DNA of 64,000 bases from Phoebastria nigripes (GCA_035582835.1 JAYKAV010000422.1:1763754-1827753), one strand, 5' to 3'. Counted from the first letter of the stretch, positions 1 through 14,087 are shown. Notes: a model not told the origin generated them from the letters alone. Program-made: numbers and translations.

Positions 1-3000
1 CTCCTCTGCTGTGGGTTTCTCTCTTGCATTGCCAGAGACAATTTGCAAAGGAGCACTGCGGTCTCCTAATGCATGAAATTAAATCCGCTTTGGGAGTCCC
101 CTGAAACAGATGAACCTCATTCTTTTGCAGTAGATTGACCCGCTGCCTTGGTGGCATTATTCCTAGTTGTGCCAGCAGCAGTTTTCCCTTTTGCTCATGC
201 ACACATCCCTAAATATTGTTTCTCTCTATATTTTGTTCTCCATGTTTATCTGAACCATTTATCTTGCTGCTTTACCAGCCATCAGGTCATCTTACTCTCT
301 TCCTTGGTAGCCACATTTGTTCAAGACTTTGTGTTTTTAGAATGATAGTGGGGGGGCTTATTTTATCTCAGAAAGGCAGCAGCTCTGTTGCCCCCTTCCC
401 ACACATCTTTTGTCACCTATCTCATCATCAGAGAGTTGTTTTGACAAAAGCCAGGCAATTTTATTTCTTTGTCTCCCAGGCTCTTCCTTCCCATGACTTG
501 CTGCCATACCATTACATCAGCTCGTGGATTCTGACACTGACACTCATCAATAAAACAGCAAGATGCAGGCATCACAACACAAAATCCAACTGAGTCCTTT
601 TTACACAGCTGATAAAATGCATCTTTGTGCTCATCCTACGCTTCGGTAGGAGCTTTGTGCTCAGTGGCGATGAGCTCTCCATGCTGCCATTTGGATATTG
701 CAAATTCTTTCTTATATGGGAATCCAGCCATCCCTGCTGGCAGCTGCTTGGGTTTTCAGTGCAGTTCTTCCACAGGAGATCAAACCAGTTAGCCCAGTCA
801 GGGATGCTTCCTGGCACTCGGTGCTTTATGAAAGATCATTGCTTGTTTGCTCTTCTGGCCAGCTTGCACACTCACAGGACTGCTGTGTCTTCCTGGAGTA
901 GTAGATAATGCCTTTTAGAGGGCTTCTTCACACCATCAAGCACTGCAGACATTGCTTCCTGGCAGTCGTGGAGCAATCTGCACTTCATTGCTTGCACAGA
1001 GGACTTTCCAGCCCTAGGTCAACTCCTCTGACTTACACTGGATCAGACCCAGCCAGATCCCAGGCCACCCTGTATCTCTTCTTGACCTATTCCCACAGCC
1101 AGCATAAAAAAGGAATTAAAACTACCATGAGCTGCCTGTGGCACGGAGAGTCCTCCTGCCAGCCCAAAGCCCACACTGTGTCACTGCATCCCCACTATCT
1201 GGGGCTTGCTGGGGGTGCAGCTCCCTGCAGCATCAATTCCCCTCTGCGCCCGGGACCCCAGGGAGGGAGCAGGGCTCCGGGCAGAGGGAAGCATGAGCAG
1301 GTCTAGGGCAGCTTCTGTGGGCGCTTGCTCCCCTCGCACCCTGACTGCCCTCCCTCCAGGCTAGGGCAGACCCTTCTTCTTCTATTATCACACTTCTCTG
1401 GAGCCACGACGCTGTGCAATGTGGGTGTCATCTCCTCCCACTGCCTCACCTAGAGATCCTGCCCATGATGGCTCTGGAGGAATCAGCTGCTCTAACCAAA
1501 ACAAACGAGAAGCTTCACGGGAGTGTATCTGTCATACACAGAGCTTCATTGCCTCACTCCCCGTTATTCTCAACCGAGAATAAACAAAAATCTACTGCTT
1601 TGTTTCCAGAAAGCCCTAACAGTCCCCTCAGGGGCATCCACCCCACATACAGGTTAGAATAAGGCCCCAGGCACGTGAGCAGAAGAAACCAGAAATACAT
1701 TTGCAGAACAACAGAAGAGGCTTTATATTGCAACCTCTCTTTCCCCAGTATGTCTTTTAAGATTAAACCCACCAAAAAAGACCATGTCTATGCTTCCCAG
1801 CACCAGCAGACAATTCTGAAGACCAGCTCTGAGTTCAGTGCATTCAAAATGGTCCTTTTTTCCTTTTTTAAGCTGTCACTAAAGCTCATTTGGCTGTAGT
1901 TTGGAAACAAGTAAGTTGCTGAAGCATTTTAAAAATATTTTCCTGAGGAATGGCTTTCTGGCTCTTTTCGCTTGCTATAGTCACAATATCAAAATGAAAA
2001 GTTCAGAACGTATGTTAAAAACACAGGCACCTCAAGAGAGGTGGGAAGAAAGTGTTCACGCTGGTCTGTATCACGCAGTTTGATGTATTGGATGCTACAG
2101 ATCGTGTGTGAACCTGAGTGATGCCAGCTGTGCTGTAATTAACACAGAGTGCCTGGCACAGAGAAGGCGGTCACTCGTTCTTGGAAATCATGGGGGGTTT
2201 TTTCCCCCCAGAGATGGACTAAGCAAACAGTTACTGGACTTTTGTTCTTTTGTGAAGTTCCATTATTAGCATGCTTTGTTACAGGTTTTTCACTCATTGC
2301 AAGGTGGACCTTTATAAAGATAAAGAGGGACCCTGAAGGCTCTCTGTGAAATATGAAGGTGTTGAAAGATCTATTTTCTCCCCCTCTAAAGAATTTACAA
2401 ATAAAACCATGGGGATTTATTTTTTTTAGCCAGATGGTGAGACTGAAAATAGGAATGACTGTTGCTTGATAGGAACATTATGGGGAGGGGGCTTCTGGAT
2501 AGTTTTTGAGGGTGCAGACAGCCTACTGTTGAAGGAGTACTAAAAATAGATTACAGAATGGATCTGGTGAGGATGAGGAAACCTAATTATTTGCTGTAAT
2601 TAGTTGCATCCCAAGATGAGGGGGCTGGATGCTGGAGTGATGTGGCTCAGCAGCCACCCATTAAAATCAAGGGGCCTCAATTGGTTTTCTCCAGCTGGGG
2701 GTCTGGTCCTTGGCTGCCTGCTGCAATCATGGATCTTAAACAGACCTGTCTGATGTGGGATGTCGTACATGCTTGCAAGAAAAACAGAACACCAGTACAC
2801 TTCCACAGGATCAGAGAAACTGTATTATTCCCAACCAAGCCTATTGACTGAACAATCTCTGGGGTCTTTTCTTAGGACAAAAGAATTACAGAGCACGCTA
2901 TTGACGTAAGCCATACAATATGTAATCAAAAGTATCGCATTTTTGCAGCAGCTCACTTCTGGAATTTCTGAAGGCGGTACGTTCTCCCAAACCCAGTATC

Positions 3001-4163
3001 CTCACAGTACCTGCACAGTTATATTAGCTCTACAGTTGCCAATTTCTTTCCACAGTTTGTTCTCAAGAGCCTTTTAGTACATTTTCCCTAGGTGATGAGC
3101 GGTTCAGAACTAGTTCCTTTTGAGGTATTGCATTTAGTCATCTCTTTGTGCGAGATAGAAAGGAGACCTTAAATGAAAGAATACCCTTGAGGAGAGTTCT
3201 GGAAAAGGCAGGGAAAAAAAAACTCAGGATCTGAAAGTAGGGGACCTAAGAGCCAGAAGTCGCTATATAGTTTTAGCAAGGTTACTGGGGACAAAAGAGC
3301 CAAAGCAAGCTTGATTTATTCTGCAAAGCAAATTACAAAAAACCANTTGATAAGCACAATGTGATTCATAGCAGGATTCACACTCTATGTCTGCTTGGGA
3401 CATGAAGTAGCTTCAAAACCTTTTCACCTCACATTTGAGGCAGCTGTTCCCTCACTCTTGTTGCATTTGGTGTAACTTCAGAGTGATCTCATAATTGACT
3501 CACTCTCCTAATCATGCTTGTCACAGATGGGTGCTACTGAAAACAATTAGTAATTAATTTACAGAAGATCAGGAATAGTGGAAAAACATTATTCATTCAA
3601 TTAAGACAACTGGCTTTGCTGGCTCTGGAAGCATAACTGCTTATTAAGCAACAGGAGGGGATTTCTGCCCTGTTCTTCTTTTCCCCCTTTATTTCCTCAG
3701 ATAAGAGCATAACCCACAAATGGCATCTACACTCAGATTTTCCACTAGCTAGAGGGGACAAGAATCACTTGGAAAGGCAAATTTAATCTTCCCCTGAAGT
3801 TTCCTTTTTTCCCCTGGAGAATGAGCAGTAATACCATTAAAATATGGATGAGGGAACTCAGGCTCTAACCAGCCCAATAGAAATCTTGCCATTGATTTCA
3901 GCAGGGCCAGCATTTCCATCTTAATGAAAATGCCTTTTCATTTAATAATCTCAACAAGAATTCGGTAATGTCGTTTGGAGGCCTGCATTTTTAAAAGTTG
4001 CTTGTAATTTTTGATGTCTGACTGGAGAAACCTCAAAGTGCCAATCACATGTCCTGAGAATGGGGCAGCCCTTTACAATAGCTCGGTTGGGGGCTGCTGC
4101 TCGGACAGAACTTAATGCAGTTGTCTTTTGTGTCGAACAAACAAGAACAAAACAGAACACAAT
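1..4163. other. non-coding stretch, no gene seen
   Basis: No open frame here has splice sites or a recognisable protein sequence; all are short and look random. There is an inverted homeobox-like pair at 2583-2603. Near 3890-3920 a short piece resembles an old amniote interspersed repeat that contains a 'ttgccattgatttca' core. An AT-rich block at 3540-3610 contains several TAATTA motifs. Conservation cannot be judged from one sequence. Confidence 0.6.
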
Positions 4164-4275
4164 GGGCTGAATTCGGTACTGATTTGTTCTCATGTAAATC
4201 CAGAGTCGCTCCACTGGGAGAGAGGGGTATTTTTCTGGATGTCTCTTGTCTTCAGGCAGGAGCAGAATTTGGTCT
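4164..4275. repeat. old foldback-type interspersed repeat
   Basis: The left end (gggctgaattcgg) and the right end (gagcagaatttggtct) are imperfect inverted copies of each other around a 112-bp core that contains 'gtaaatccagag'. This pattern is familiar from ancient non-autonomous repeats shared by birds, turtles and crocodilians; I infer the family from memory and cannot name it. A 174-codon open frame on the minus strand (3951-4475) crosses it and I treat that frame as chance. Confidence 0.4.
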
Positions 4276-6615
4276 GGTGTCATTACACTTCTCATATGAG
4301 CTGTGGTGAATTTANGATTACTGGAATTTTTTCTTTTGTTAATGCTTGGATGGGTGCANAGTGCATTACAGTGTGCTGGATTGCACAATGAGAAGCTCTC
4401 TCCGAGAATTTTCTTGTTTTGTTCCAGCGAAACACAATGTCCCTGGGCAACTCTTGTTTTCATACCATCTTTCACTGTAGAACCAGCGTGATAATAAACC
4501 TGTTGGAATAATAACTTCCTGGCTGCTGACCAAGAGGTTTGTCCTCAACATGAGTTAGGAGAAGTTCACTCTGGGCACCAAGGCAGAGGGCTATCTACTT
4601 CTCCATTCTGCCCCCCTTTAACTTATTTTACGTTAAAATTTTAAGTCTTGGTTTTATTAAATGAACAAACAGAGACACATGCACTAACAAAGCACAAACT
4701 GCCATTACTCATCCATCATCTTGGGGAGTGGAACAGAAAGAAATACACCTTCCTAACATATATTTTCAGGTCTCACTTGGGGAAATGGTATGAAATTCTC
4801 TATTGCTTATTTGATCCTGAAGGGATTAGTATGATATCTCTTCTCTAAACAAAAATCTACAGAGAAACAGCAGGTTTCATATCATGCAGAGCTGATAGGC
4901 TGGGAGAGACTAATCCATAGTTCTGCCTAAAAGATCATCTGTATCTTTTGGTCTGTGGTGGTTTTAGGGGCTCCTTTATATCTGAGCACTAATAGTCCAC
5001 AGATAACAAAGGTTATTCTCCTATGTTCCAGCTTAAGGAGTACTGTCATAAATGACTATGTCAGCAGCTCACCCAAGTTTCATATTATGCCAGCCATGAT
5101 CTCCAGGATGGTTCGGGAGGATCTGGGAAACCCTAACCCTGGAAAAATGTAGCTGTCTGGAAAAGAAAGAAAACAAAGCAGATTGTATTTTATCTCTGTT
5201 TACTTTTTTCCCAGGGAGAATCAGCTGCAAAACAGCAGCACATCAATAAAGACACCTAACGCAGTTTCCTCCAGTCTTGCTAGTTTACTGCAGGCATACT
5301 ATTTGTCAATTTGTGGGCACATTAGGAAAAATAGCATAGGGGAGCTGGAGCACAAGAGAGATGCTTTGGTTTTGATATTTCAGAAAATGAGAGACGTTAT
5401 ANCAGATTATACCGTTCCTGTATCCAGCATCTTCCCCTTAGCACTAACCAGTACAGATGCTTTAGAAGAAAATGGCAAAACTACATAACACATCAGAGTA
5501 GCGAGTAGTGCTTTACCATAGTGAGAAACTCCTTTGTTCTACCTGCTACTGATCCTGTACCTCCAAAAGTCCAGCTTTTGGTCACCTTAATTTAGTAATC
5601 ATTTGCTACAGTCCTGGAGTTTTTCATCACTGGAGCACTACCAACTCAGCTCAGCAGCATACCTTGCCAGTCACTGGGGTATGGAGCATACTTAGAGTTA
5701 TTCAACTGTGGTAGGAAGGGCAAGAAATACGTAGTGGCGTGTACTAGTGCTAGAGTGAAATTAGGCAGCTTTCCTCCTGTTTTTCTGATAACTTCATGTT
5801 CCTATTGCAGGGCAGCTGAAATAGTAATGACTATTCAATACTGGAATCATCTTTGATGAATAACCAAAATGTTAATCTGCATCCCTGGGTGTTAATAAAA
5901 TGTCAAAATCTGTGCAGACTATGATGTTGTTGAGAATGGCTTATTTCAGCAGGAGTCAAAGGAGGGAGGGAAAGGAGAGCAAGAGAAAGCAAGAATATAA
6001 TTGGGAAAGATGCTCACTGCAGCCTAAAGAGGCAATGAAGAGCAGTTCACACAGAGGTAAGGTGCAAGTATATTTAAGCCATTGTAAAATTACCTATTAG
6101 AAAGAAACACAGCTGTAAGCTTTTATTGCTTAACTTAAGAGAAATAAAACCTTGCTGTTTAAAAAGATACATTTTCCCCAAATTTCAGTAATTTGGGGCA
6201 CAGCAATTACTATTTAAATAACATTTTATGCTGTTCCCTGTCTTCGGTAAGGATCTACTGAGCTCTCAGAGAAATGAATACAAACCCTGTATCCCATTGA
6301 TTTCTTGTGAGAACGCATCAGGCTCTGAATACAGATCCTTTCAACAGGAAACAGTAATTAACTTAATAATAATGTAATTAGTTGTTTGTAATGACACAAT
6401 GTCTTTCCCCCACACATCTCCAAGCGCTGGCTGGTTACCACAGACCTCACTGCTGCCCTTATCCAGAGAAGCCCTTATTACAATGAGCAAGTTCACTGAA
6501 ATTAATGCAGCTTCTTGCTGCCGAAGGCACAAAGGAGAAAGGCAGAATCAGTGGCTGGCTTTAAGTGTCACAGAAAACCTAGTGTGAGTGGGGGGATGTT
6601 TATTGTACGAGTTTC
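4276..6615. other. non-coding stretch
   Basis: No gene is supported. One plus-strand open frame at 5183-5488 follows a pyrimidine-rich stretch ending in CAG at about 5214, which resembles a splice acceptor. No partner exons or clear donor were found, so it is not called. Confidence 0.5.
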
Positions 6616-6735
6616 AGGGCTGGGAAACAAGGTTGCAGTGTAATTACAGGACTTGCCCAAGGCCACACAATGAGGCAGTGGCGGAGGGTAGATGGCAGCT
6701 CCCACAGCTCGAGTCAGATGCTCACACTTTGTTTT
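6616..6735 (+). repeat. MIR-like SINE relic
   Basis: The segment contains 'gggctgggaaacaagg' and then 'acttgcccaaggccacaca' and 'ggcagtggcgga', in the order expected for the 3' half of a MIR element (known motifs: GAGGAAACTGAGG, ACTTGCCCAAGGTCACACAG, AGTGGCAGAGC). It is diverged, as expected for an insertion far older than birds. Boundaries are approximate. Confidence 0.6.
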
Positions 6736-8008
6736 GCCAACAAATACTTTTAGAAACAGGAACAATGGTAGTGACAGTCACATCCCAGGGCACACTTTTA
6801 AATTATGACTTATTCAGACTGTATGAATGTAAATATGTTCTTCTGTAAGCTCCAACCCAGGACAGCGCCGAAGGGCACCTATTCCCCACAAGACAGAGGT
6901 ACTCCTTGAAGAGACATCTTGCTATACAAGCTGTCTGTAACACAGTAACCCTTTCCTAACGAGCAGCTTTTCTGAGTCATTTATGCTGTGATCTTAACTG
7001 CAATCAGGCTTGGTTTAGCATATTGTCAATGAGGCCTTAAACATCATGAAAATACAGTTATATTTAATGCAGTGTAAGCCAAGCTGGAGCGAAGCTTGGT
7101 AGGAACAAGCTCAAAACTTTGGAAGGAGCACCACTTCCAGGCTGTTTTCCCTCCCCACATACAGAAATAGGATTTCAGCAGTTTCCTAAGGAATAGCCCT
7201 GTGGAATTGCCCTGCAGATCCATCAGGGTGGCAGTGCCCCAGCATGACCCCCCCAGCGCTATGCCGTCCCCACTGACTGTCCCCTCCAGCAGCCACTGCT
7301 GCTTTGCACTTGATGGGCAGGCTGTGAGCAGGCAAAGGTCCCAGCCTGCAGCTTTGGCACCTCTTAGCCAAATACGGGCCCACCAAACCATTTCTCAGAC
7401 CTTGTGCTTATCCCCTGAAGTAAACACCCAAAATGTCAAATAAAGATCTTGCAAGACAAGTGGATTCTCCTGATAGCAAACCCATTAGGATAAAATCATG
7501 CAGGGATAGAAATCATGCAGAGATTTGTGTTACAGCTTGAGCATGAGAAAGCGCAGGTTGTGTCTGCGCTGGACAATGAAGCCTCCTGCTTCACAGCCTG
7601 AGGCCAGTTAGGAAAGTTTCCCTCTTGTTTATCAGCAGATGCTGCCCTGTGAATTACATGCAGAAAGGGGTGAAATCACAGACCAGTAGCTTGGGGATAG
7701 AGCCAAAAAAATACTTCACAATGGAACACTGAAAAGGCTAAATCCCCATTATGGGCCCCACAACATCATGGTTAGTTCTTCAGGGAGGTTTCAAATAACC
7801 CCAGCAGAAAAACATGCAAAGATGCTTACCCAGCAAGAGATCCCATGCTCACATAATTTTAAGACCCATGAAAAGCTGGGAGAAAGTTCTACGTTAGGAA
7901 CCACCATGGAGAGGTTTGTTGCAACTTGATAGCAAGGACATCTCAAAGTCTATTTTTCAAAGACTGTGTTTAGCCACTGAGTGTTTCTGTCCCATCTTTA
8001 CAGGTTTG
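6736..8008. other. non-coding stretch
   Basis: I see no gene, repeat or motif here that I can support. Confidence 0.5.
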
Positions 8009-8013
8009 GATGA

Positions 8014-8589
8014 TGTGCTGGTTTTGGCTGGGATAAGGTTAATTTGCTTCATAGTAGCTTGTATGGGGCTATGTTTTGGATTTGTGCTGAAAACAATGTT
8101 GATAGTACAGGGATGTTTTCGTTACTGCTGAGCAGTGCTTACACAGAGTCAAGGCCTCTTCTGCTCCTCACACCACCCTACCAGCAAGTAGGCTGGGGAT
8201 NCACAAGAAGTTGGGAGGGGACACGGCTGGGACAGCTGACCCCAACTGACCAAAGGGATATTCCATACCATATGATGTCATGCTCAGCATATAAAGCTGG
8301 GAGACGTTCAGAGTGATGGCGTTTGTCTTCCCAAGTAACCGTTAGGCGTGATGGAGCCCTGCTTTCCTAGAGATGGCTGAACACCTGCCTGCTGATGGGA
8401 AGTAGTGAATGAATGCCTTGTTTTGCTTTGCTTGTGCGCACACCTTTTGCTTTACCTGTTGAACTGTCTTTCTCTCTACCCACAAGTTTTCTCACTTTTA
8501 CTCTTCTGATTCTCTCCCCCATCCCCTCAGGGGGGAGTGGGCAAGCAGCTGTGTGGTGCTTAGTTGCCGGCTGGGGTTGAACCACAACA
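8014..8589 (+). mobile_element. solo LTR, avian ERVL-like family (copy 1)
   Basis: This is a 576-bp long terminal repeat that starts tgtgctgg and ends accacaaca. A perfect 5-bp target duplication, gatga, flanks it at 8009-8013 and 8590-8594. A TATA box (tataaa) lies at 8290-8295. The ATTAAA poly(A) signal present in copy 2 is changed here (gttgaa). No retroviral coding sequence lies on either side, so it is a solo LTR left by recombination between two LTRs. A related copy is at 51487-52080. The ERVL assignment is inferred from the 5-bp duplication and from resemblance to abundant avian LTRs. Confidence 0.9.
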
Positions 8590-8594
8590 GATGA

Positions 8595-11500
8595 TCACAC
8601 CTGCAGTGGGTCTTGAAGATGCATATTGGGCTCTCAGCTCTCTAAATGTTTCCTTCTTGCTTAGGCACATGCAACTGTTAAGTACATTTTAAAAACAAGA
8701 GAATAAGTGAGCTTAATCTTGGAGGATGGGGCCAGTGTTGCTCCAAGGGGTGCATGCGTGTGGGTGGCTGCAGGCATACCAAGTAACACACAGATGAAGC
8801 CCAAAGAATAAAATTTAGCTGCTAGAGAGACGGGAAATGCTAACTGCATTCTGGTAGTTGAAAAAAGTGTGAGATCAATGGCACAAAGAAAAAAGTCTAG
8901 CTGGATGCAGGCAGATCAGTAGTTCCCAAACCGTGTATGATTAACAACTGTGTGGTCCACTGAGCTCAATCCCTTGGAGGGTTTCCAAGAAAAACTTTGA
9001 TGCTATCGGTACGTGCTGGTCTGTGGCAGTTGTCCGTGGAGAAACAGAGTTTGGGAAAAAGCATGAAACCTTGTGAACAAGCCTTTGTTTTAGTGAGTGG
9101 GAAGTGAGAAAAGAGCCTGTTTCCTTTCCTGTTCAGATGGCCCGGCGCAAGGCAAGTCACTGTGCTCTCAGGGCTGGGGCGAGCAGCACCACGCTTACCT
9201 TGGCCGCACAGCAAGGGCGAACATAACAGCCCTCTCCCCTCTGCAAACCCCCGAACCGCAGCATGCCCAGCTTTTGCCAAAAAACCCAGCTGAAATCAGA
9301 GACATGCTGTACACAGCGACCCAGGCAGGGGGTTCCCAGTAGCTCATGGAAGCGCAAGGCACCTTAACAGGTTAATTTCCCAGGAGGAAAATGCTGGAAA
9401 AATTAAATATAGGATAACATCGCCAGTACAGTCTTTACCTGAACGGAGAGAGCAGCAAACTGGCTCTCGCAGAGCCTCTGTGCTCGCCCGCCAGAAGGAG
9501 AAGGTGCCAAGCGTGAGATGGAAGAGGAAGCAGATGTGGGAGAGGAGACCAAGCGTGTAAGTTAACTGAGCCGCAGCCAGATAAATCCCCAGGCATCTCA
9601 CGGCAGGCAACTTCCCTTGGAGAGCGAAGCTGGAGCGTTCTGCAAGTCTGCTAGAAAATAAAGCCTGATAAAGAGGCTGTTTATTCTGGTTCACTTCCTA
9701 TAACTGACTTGGTGACCTTTGGAGCTCGCCTGTTTGCAATTTGAGTGGCAGGCTGTCAGCACGTGTGCCTGCCCTTACAGACACCTATAAAGCACACAGC
9801 CCTTAGGAAAGGGAAACTTAGCCCATGTGTTTATCTTGCTGCAAATGGTTGAGACAGGCTACTCTGCCGGACTGTGCTCCTCAGGAGCTGCACTGAAAGC
9901 ATATCCTTCGGCCCCCGTGGGCTCAGTCTGGAAGGAAGCAGTCCCTGAACAGAACAGCTTTGCTTGCTCAACTTTGCACTGCAGCTGAAAGATGGACTGG
10001 AGCTCCAGGTCTCAGACAAGACCCCAAATGCAGCTGGTGGGGCCTGTCCCAAAACAGCCCATGGATTGGCATGCCTTTTTAGTGAGGGGAAAGGCATCAA
10101 CAGGATTTGCTATTCTCCTGCAAAAAAACTATTGTCTTCAATAAAACATTGGTAGCAAATAGAAGGCCACCTTCTGCCTAGCATGCAATCTCCTCCAGAG
10201 CAAAACAGCCCTTGGAGAAGAGGACATCTTCCTCCAGGAACCCTCTGCCTATGGCGATCACTGAGAGCCAACTCTGTTCTTGCTTATGACTAAAAAACAA
10301 CTGCAAATCCTGCTCTTTTAATCGTGAATCACCAGGTTACTGGTTATCACAGACCTTATAATTTGCCTGTTTTAGGGGAATGGGTCTAGGTTCACATTTC
10401 AGCTGTTAGTAGCCCTAACTATGATTCATCTAGTATCTGCCTCTGGTCCCAGGATTATCAGCATCCCACTTGTACATTCTTGCATTGCAGCAAATCACAC
10501 ATACCCTTGTTTGCTAATTTTTTTAAAATTATTTTTTATCTAAAAACAGGCAACCCATTGTTAGCAAACAGAAGTGGTGAAGAAAAGCAGAGTAATTCTT
10601 ACAACCCAGCTGTGTTCTGAATTCCTTTTCTTTAAAAGGTCAACATATCCTGAGAAGCAACAGACACAGTCTGTATGATGTCCTGAAGTGCTCCTTGGAG
10701 AAAGTGAGCAGTCCTTCCTGCTTGGTATATGATGAGGATCCACAAATGAATGATCAAGCAGGCTGTNTTCCAAGATGCTCAGATCTTCTGCCCAGTAAAG
10801 GGGCCACAGATGGGAGGACTGAAAAGAAAGGTGCAGCAAAAATGTGATTCTGCAGATGTCTCTGGTTTTGCACAGGCTATGGGCACCGTACGAAACATCA
10901 GAAAAGCAGTTTACTTTTCTGTTCTGAACCTCTCTGGTGCCTGACATCCACCCCAAGCAATGAGGCAGATTTCAGATACTCAGTGAGTGCATCGAGGCCA
11001 TGCTAGGGGATGCTGGAGCCTTAGCTGGACACAGCGTTTCCCCTTGTGGAGGCAAGATTCTTAGTGCCTGAACTGCAAAGGAGCTGTAAAGCTGCTCTTC
11101 GGACGGCTCCTGACACATAGGACCCTGTGGATGAAGCTGAGCATGGGGGGACCACGCCAAAGGAGGAAGCCGGCAAGAAAGATAGGTCTCAGAAGTTCCT
11201 ATAGCTGCTTTAGGTTCCCTATTGTGGAGATATAGGCAGATGACACAGGGCTTCAGCTCTCTCTCTGTACCAGTAAAACTGGGCAGGCTGCGAGTAAAGC
11301 CTGCCAAGTGTCCAGTGATGTGACCTGCACTCCCCATGCCATAGTGGATCTCACATCTTGTTTTACCTGGTGTACATAACCGCCGCACAGGGCAAAGGAG
11401 ATCAGCCCCAGGTGACCAACTACCTGATCCCAAGGGGTGCTGGGAGTGGGTCAGCACTCTCAGGCTAGCTCTTTCTCTCCAAATGTTTTATTGATACCCA

Positions 11501-14087
11501 CTCAAACTTCCTTAGCAGCCCCAGGCTGGTTTGGTGCACCAATACAAATCTCTGAGCAGTGTTTCCAGAATTACTTCTCTCTCCTAACTTGCTCATTAAA
11601 ATCACTTCAGAAAAGTCATATATTTCCCTTAAAGCCATAGTAATAAATTATCAACATTTCTCATCTCTTATTTAATACCCTCCCTGCTTTCCATTCTTTC
11701 TATAGCTTATGCTGAGCTGCCTGCCTTCTATTTGCATTTGTGCAAGATTGCAACTTTTTTGCAGTAAACTAAGCAGTAATAAATTCTAGAGGCCTTTGCT
11801 GGCTGTCCCCACTGCTCAGCTTCCTCTGGCTCTCAGTTACATTATTCTTTCTTGTAGGGACACAGGAACTGCCATCACTGGCTCAGACCCATTCATCCAT
11901 GCACTGTCCTGTATCCTGCCTCCAACACTGGATTATCCTGGATTTGTAAGAAGCATCCCCAGGAGGAATACTTTTACTTCTTTTGACATTACTCTGGTCA
12001 TGGACTTAGTTGTTGCTTGAAATCTCAGCTCTAGGTGTAGTTCCTCTAAATATCCCCAGAAAGCCNTTGCAGCTGAAAAGTCTTCAAAGGATGGAGTCCT
12101 GCCTTTGCTTTCAGTACCCTTTGCTTGTTGTTGTCTGTCCTTGAGTCTAAATGAGCTCAGCTGCTCATGAGGACTGTGCCAACAGGTAAGCAACGTCAAC
12201 AGAAGTGGCCGTGGCTGATGCACGTGGCTTTTCCAAAGAAGTCATCATGTNTCAGTCAGCTCGACCTGAGTACAGAGCACACATATCAGTGATGGGTGAC
12301 ACACTGCTACCACACTAATACAGTGATATTAAGGTGCCTCCGCTTCTAGACAAGATCAAAATCACCAGGTGCTGCTGTGGTATCTTAGATATTAATCTTG
12401 TGCCCCTTTTCTCCCTGCCATGCACAGCTCTGCTTGGTGCACCAAAGCCCTGGCTGCCCCACAAAGTGCAGAGCTGTAACCCTCCNGGGGCACTGCAACC
12501 CCGGGACATCGTCAGGGCATGGGGTGGGAGCAGGCACAGGGCAAGGGAGCTTGGGCTGTGCCTGCAATGAAGGGAATAAGACATCAGCCCTTTGGAGCCG
12601 GTCAACTGAGACCCACTTGTTGGTAAAACACCCTCTGGCAGAAGTCCTCTGGCTGCAGCCTGGCCGGGGAGCCGTGCTTGCCGCTGGCACCGAGCCCACC
12701 CTGCACTTGGCCAGGGATGCGCTTCTCCTGCTGCTGCGCGTGTGGAGGAGCGAGGAGGAAAGTGTGCCAAGTCATGACTCATGAAAGAACAAAACCGGGC
12801 GAATATCCACGTTAGGGAAGCCTCTGACACTGGAGGGGACTTGGTCATGGCAAAGTTGATTTATTGCCTGATACGGTTGTTTTATAGCTGCTGTTTCACC
12901 CACTCATTAGAATTTATGTGAACTGATGCTTCATGGTTAGAACTGTGTGGGTTTATTTCCGCCCCCCCCCCCCAATTCAGCGTGCTTGAAGATCCTGTGA
13001 TTTTGCAGGTTTTTCTTCCTGCTAGAAGTGTGTGTTTATAACACAGGCTATTATTCTCCTTGAAGAAACTGTCATGACCTTGACTGCAATCCCATCCACA
13101 TTTAAAAACCTTTAAAAATCTTAAAAACCCCAACAAACCACTGCTTTTCCTCCCCTAGCTTCAGTTTTCTGAAGGAGCATGCTCATTTGTTTTCTCCACT
13201 GAAAATAAGGAACACAGGGGATCTTCGTCACTGTCTTTCTTTTTTCCAGCCCGAACTGCCTCAGTCTATTTGCTGAAGTGCTTGGCAGCAACAGTTGCTT
13301 GAAAATTAGACAATTTGTAAAAGAAGAAATTAGCTATGCTGCTTGCTATCCCACTGGGATTCAGAGCATTCCCTGCTCTTCAGGGAGTTATCAGGTAATC
13401 CTGTTGCACAAGATAACTCCAAAAAAAGAGGAGGAAATCAAAGTGTTGCTTGCCAGGTGTTATTTGGCAGTGCTGGACAATTGAATCAACTGTCCTCNGA
13501 GCCAGACGAGAGCTGCAGAAATTAATGCTGTGGAAGAGCCCTGAGCACGTGGACCTGCCCCTGCCAAACGTATGGAGGCAAACATCTTGACATTCTGTCA
13601 AGAGCNACATAGGAGCGGTATTTTTACAGCAAAGAAGTAGCAGTCCTCTGAGCATTTTACACTGTACATTTCAAAAATCAATTTGCTTTGCAGAGTGGTA
13701 GAAGCCCCCCCTCCCCTAGGATTTCTGGCCTTGGCGGATTTAGCTCTGCCTTTGTTCCTTGAATAGAAAACCCCGACTTCAAGCACACAGTGATGGAAAG
13801 AGGACCTTTGAAATTCCAGCCCACAGCTCCCTTGAACAGTACTGATGGAGCACGGCAAGCCTACAGCAACACACCTCTCTTCACATTCCCCTGCCCTTTG
13901 GGAGCACCTTTCCTCAGCAAAGCTGGGTGCTTTTCAAGGGTTAATTAGGGCTAACGGTTCCCCTGCAAGGCAGCTGAAGGTCACCTAGCAAGCGGGTCAG
14001 ACTACTTATTGCAGATAACTTTTTGTACAAAATTATTTCATTGGTTACTGATTTGCAGAAGTATGCTGACTTCTTGTGGTGTTTGGG
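8595..14087. other. non-coding stretch
   Basis: No gene is supported. The long minus-strand frames at 10972-11457 and 12315-12848 lie in GC-rich sequence, have no splice partners and show no recognisable domain, so I treat them as chance. A 12-base poly-C run lies at 12962-12973. Confidence 0.55.

Noticed and set aside
3951..4475. 174-codon minus-strand open frame
   Set aside because: It crosses the foldback repeat, contains two Ns, has no splice signals and no protein-like composition.
5183..5488. Plus-strand open frame after a good acceptor-like tract
   Set aside because: No donor or partner exon; contains an N; composition not convincing.
10972..11457. 161-codon minus-strand open frame
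   Set aside because: GC-rich chance frame; no domain, no splice partners, no promoter.
12315..12848. 177-codon minus-strand open frame
   Set aside because: Overlapping open frames on both strands in GC-rich DNA indicate chance.
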